DNA of 64,000 nt, from positions 62,001 through 126,000 of the forward strand of contig NZ_JAPDOK010000008.1 of assembly GCF_026013415.1 (NCBI RefSeq), in the 5' to 3' direction. How positions within the stretch are numbered: the first letter of the stretch is position 1; each line of letters starts with the position of its first letter. The translations under genes were made by a program, and so were the position numbers. Of this stretch, positions 63,893-64,000 are shown piece by piece. The stretch is from Sphingomonas caeni (GTDB taxonomy: Bacteria; Pseudomonadota; Alphaproteobacteria; Sphingomonadales; Sphingomonadaceae). The notes under the pieces are model-generated. The model was given only the letters and a program-made list of their open reading frames with translations, ran no database searches and was not told where the DNA came from.

Positions 63893-64000
63893 TTACACCG
63901 CAGCGCCGAGCTTCTTCGCCGCTTCGAGCAGCTCGGTCGGGAACATCGCGATGATCGTCGAATTATGCTCGACGCCGATCTCGGTGAGCGTCTGGAGGCG
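63893..64000 (-). CDS. C-terminal end of a gene (possibly SPFH/band 7 type)
   Basis: The final 35 codons before TAA (minus strand) read RLQTLTEIGVEHNSTIIAMF then PTELLEAAKKLGAAV. The piece ends in the way SPFH/stomatin-type proteins often do, but too little is visible to be sure. Confidence 0.45.
   Translation of the reverse strand, partial: RLQTLTEIGVEHNSTIIAMFPTELLEAAKKLGAAV

Overview
The window is GC-rich alphaproteobacterial chromosome, most likely from a sphingomonad (Sphingomonas or a close relative). The grounds are the ispH-thrB-rnhA cluster, the split glycine decarboxylase, genes of the exosortase-A (XrtA) polysaccharide type, EcfG-type stress promoters, a catabolic PHB depolymerase and several families of short intergenic inverted repeats. 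No rRNA, tRNA, CRISPR array, insertion sequence or prophage block was seen. Genes are dense, many overlap by 4 bp, and both window ends cut a gene.

Layout. 1-2.3 kb: end of a DUF1508 gene, then two pectin/rhamnogalacturonan-associated genes. 2.4-4.9 kb: rnhA, thrB, ispH. 5-6.7 kb: a lipoprotein and an acyltransferase. 6.8-12 kb: a tandem glycine riboswitch controlling gcvT-gcvH-(lipoprotein)-gcvPA-gcvPB. 12.1-12.7 kb: an orphan phage-like tail-tube gene followed by a conserved 3' element. 12.8-16.1 kb: small membrane proteins, a methyltransferase and an EamA transporter. 16.2-20.4 kb: an archaeal/eukaryotic-type prolyl-tRNA synthetase coupled to a 2OG-Fe(II) oxygenase, a pectinesterase and a PilZ protein. 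20.4-27.1 kb: glpD, a Tat-exported carbonic anhydrase, rnr, two paralogous one-helix membrane proteins and a saccharopine dehydrogenase-like protein. 27.2-33.3 kb: katG, a carbamoyltransferase and an ABC exporter. 33.4-36.9 kb: phaZ, a YkvA-like protein, a general stress flavoprotein and a divergent glucokinase with a LacI-type operator. 37-42.7 kb: two DUF805 proteins, thiolase, MaoC hydratase and PutA. 42.7-46.6 kb: a TetR regulator with a 41-bp palindrome, a VOC protein, an MscS channel and topoisomerase IB. 46.7-52.8 kb: a di-heme peroxidase and the XrtA-linked glycan genes. 52.8-55.4 kb: repeats, small regulators and a hemerythrin protein. 55.5-60.6 kb: aldehyde dehydrogenase and an operon of M20 peptidase, Lgt-like protein, Tes-like radical SAM enzyme and a small membrane protein. 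60.7-64 kb: a PQQ-type sugar dehydrogenase lipoprotein, a GH18-jacalin protein and the end of a gene that may encode an SPFH protein.

The most promising undescribed system is the operon at 56979-59339: a prolipoprotein diacylglyceryl transferase homologue, a radical SAM protein with the cysteine layout of tetraether lipid synthases, and a two-helix membrane protein. This suggests an uncharacterised lipid or lipoprotein acyl-chain modification. Also notable are a 60-bp element found exactly 6 nt after two unrelated stop codons, a MITE-like 145-bp repeat whose end supplies the stop codon of two genes, and a 49-codon gene in the XrtA-type cluster.
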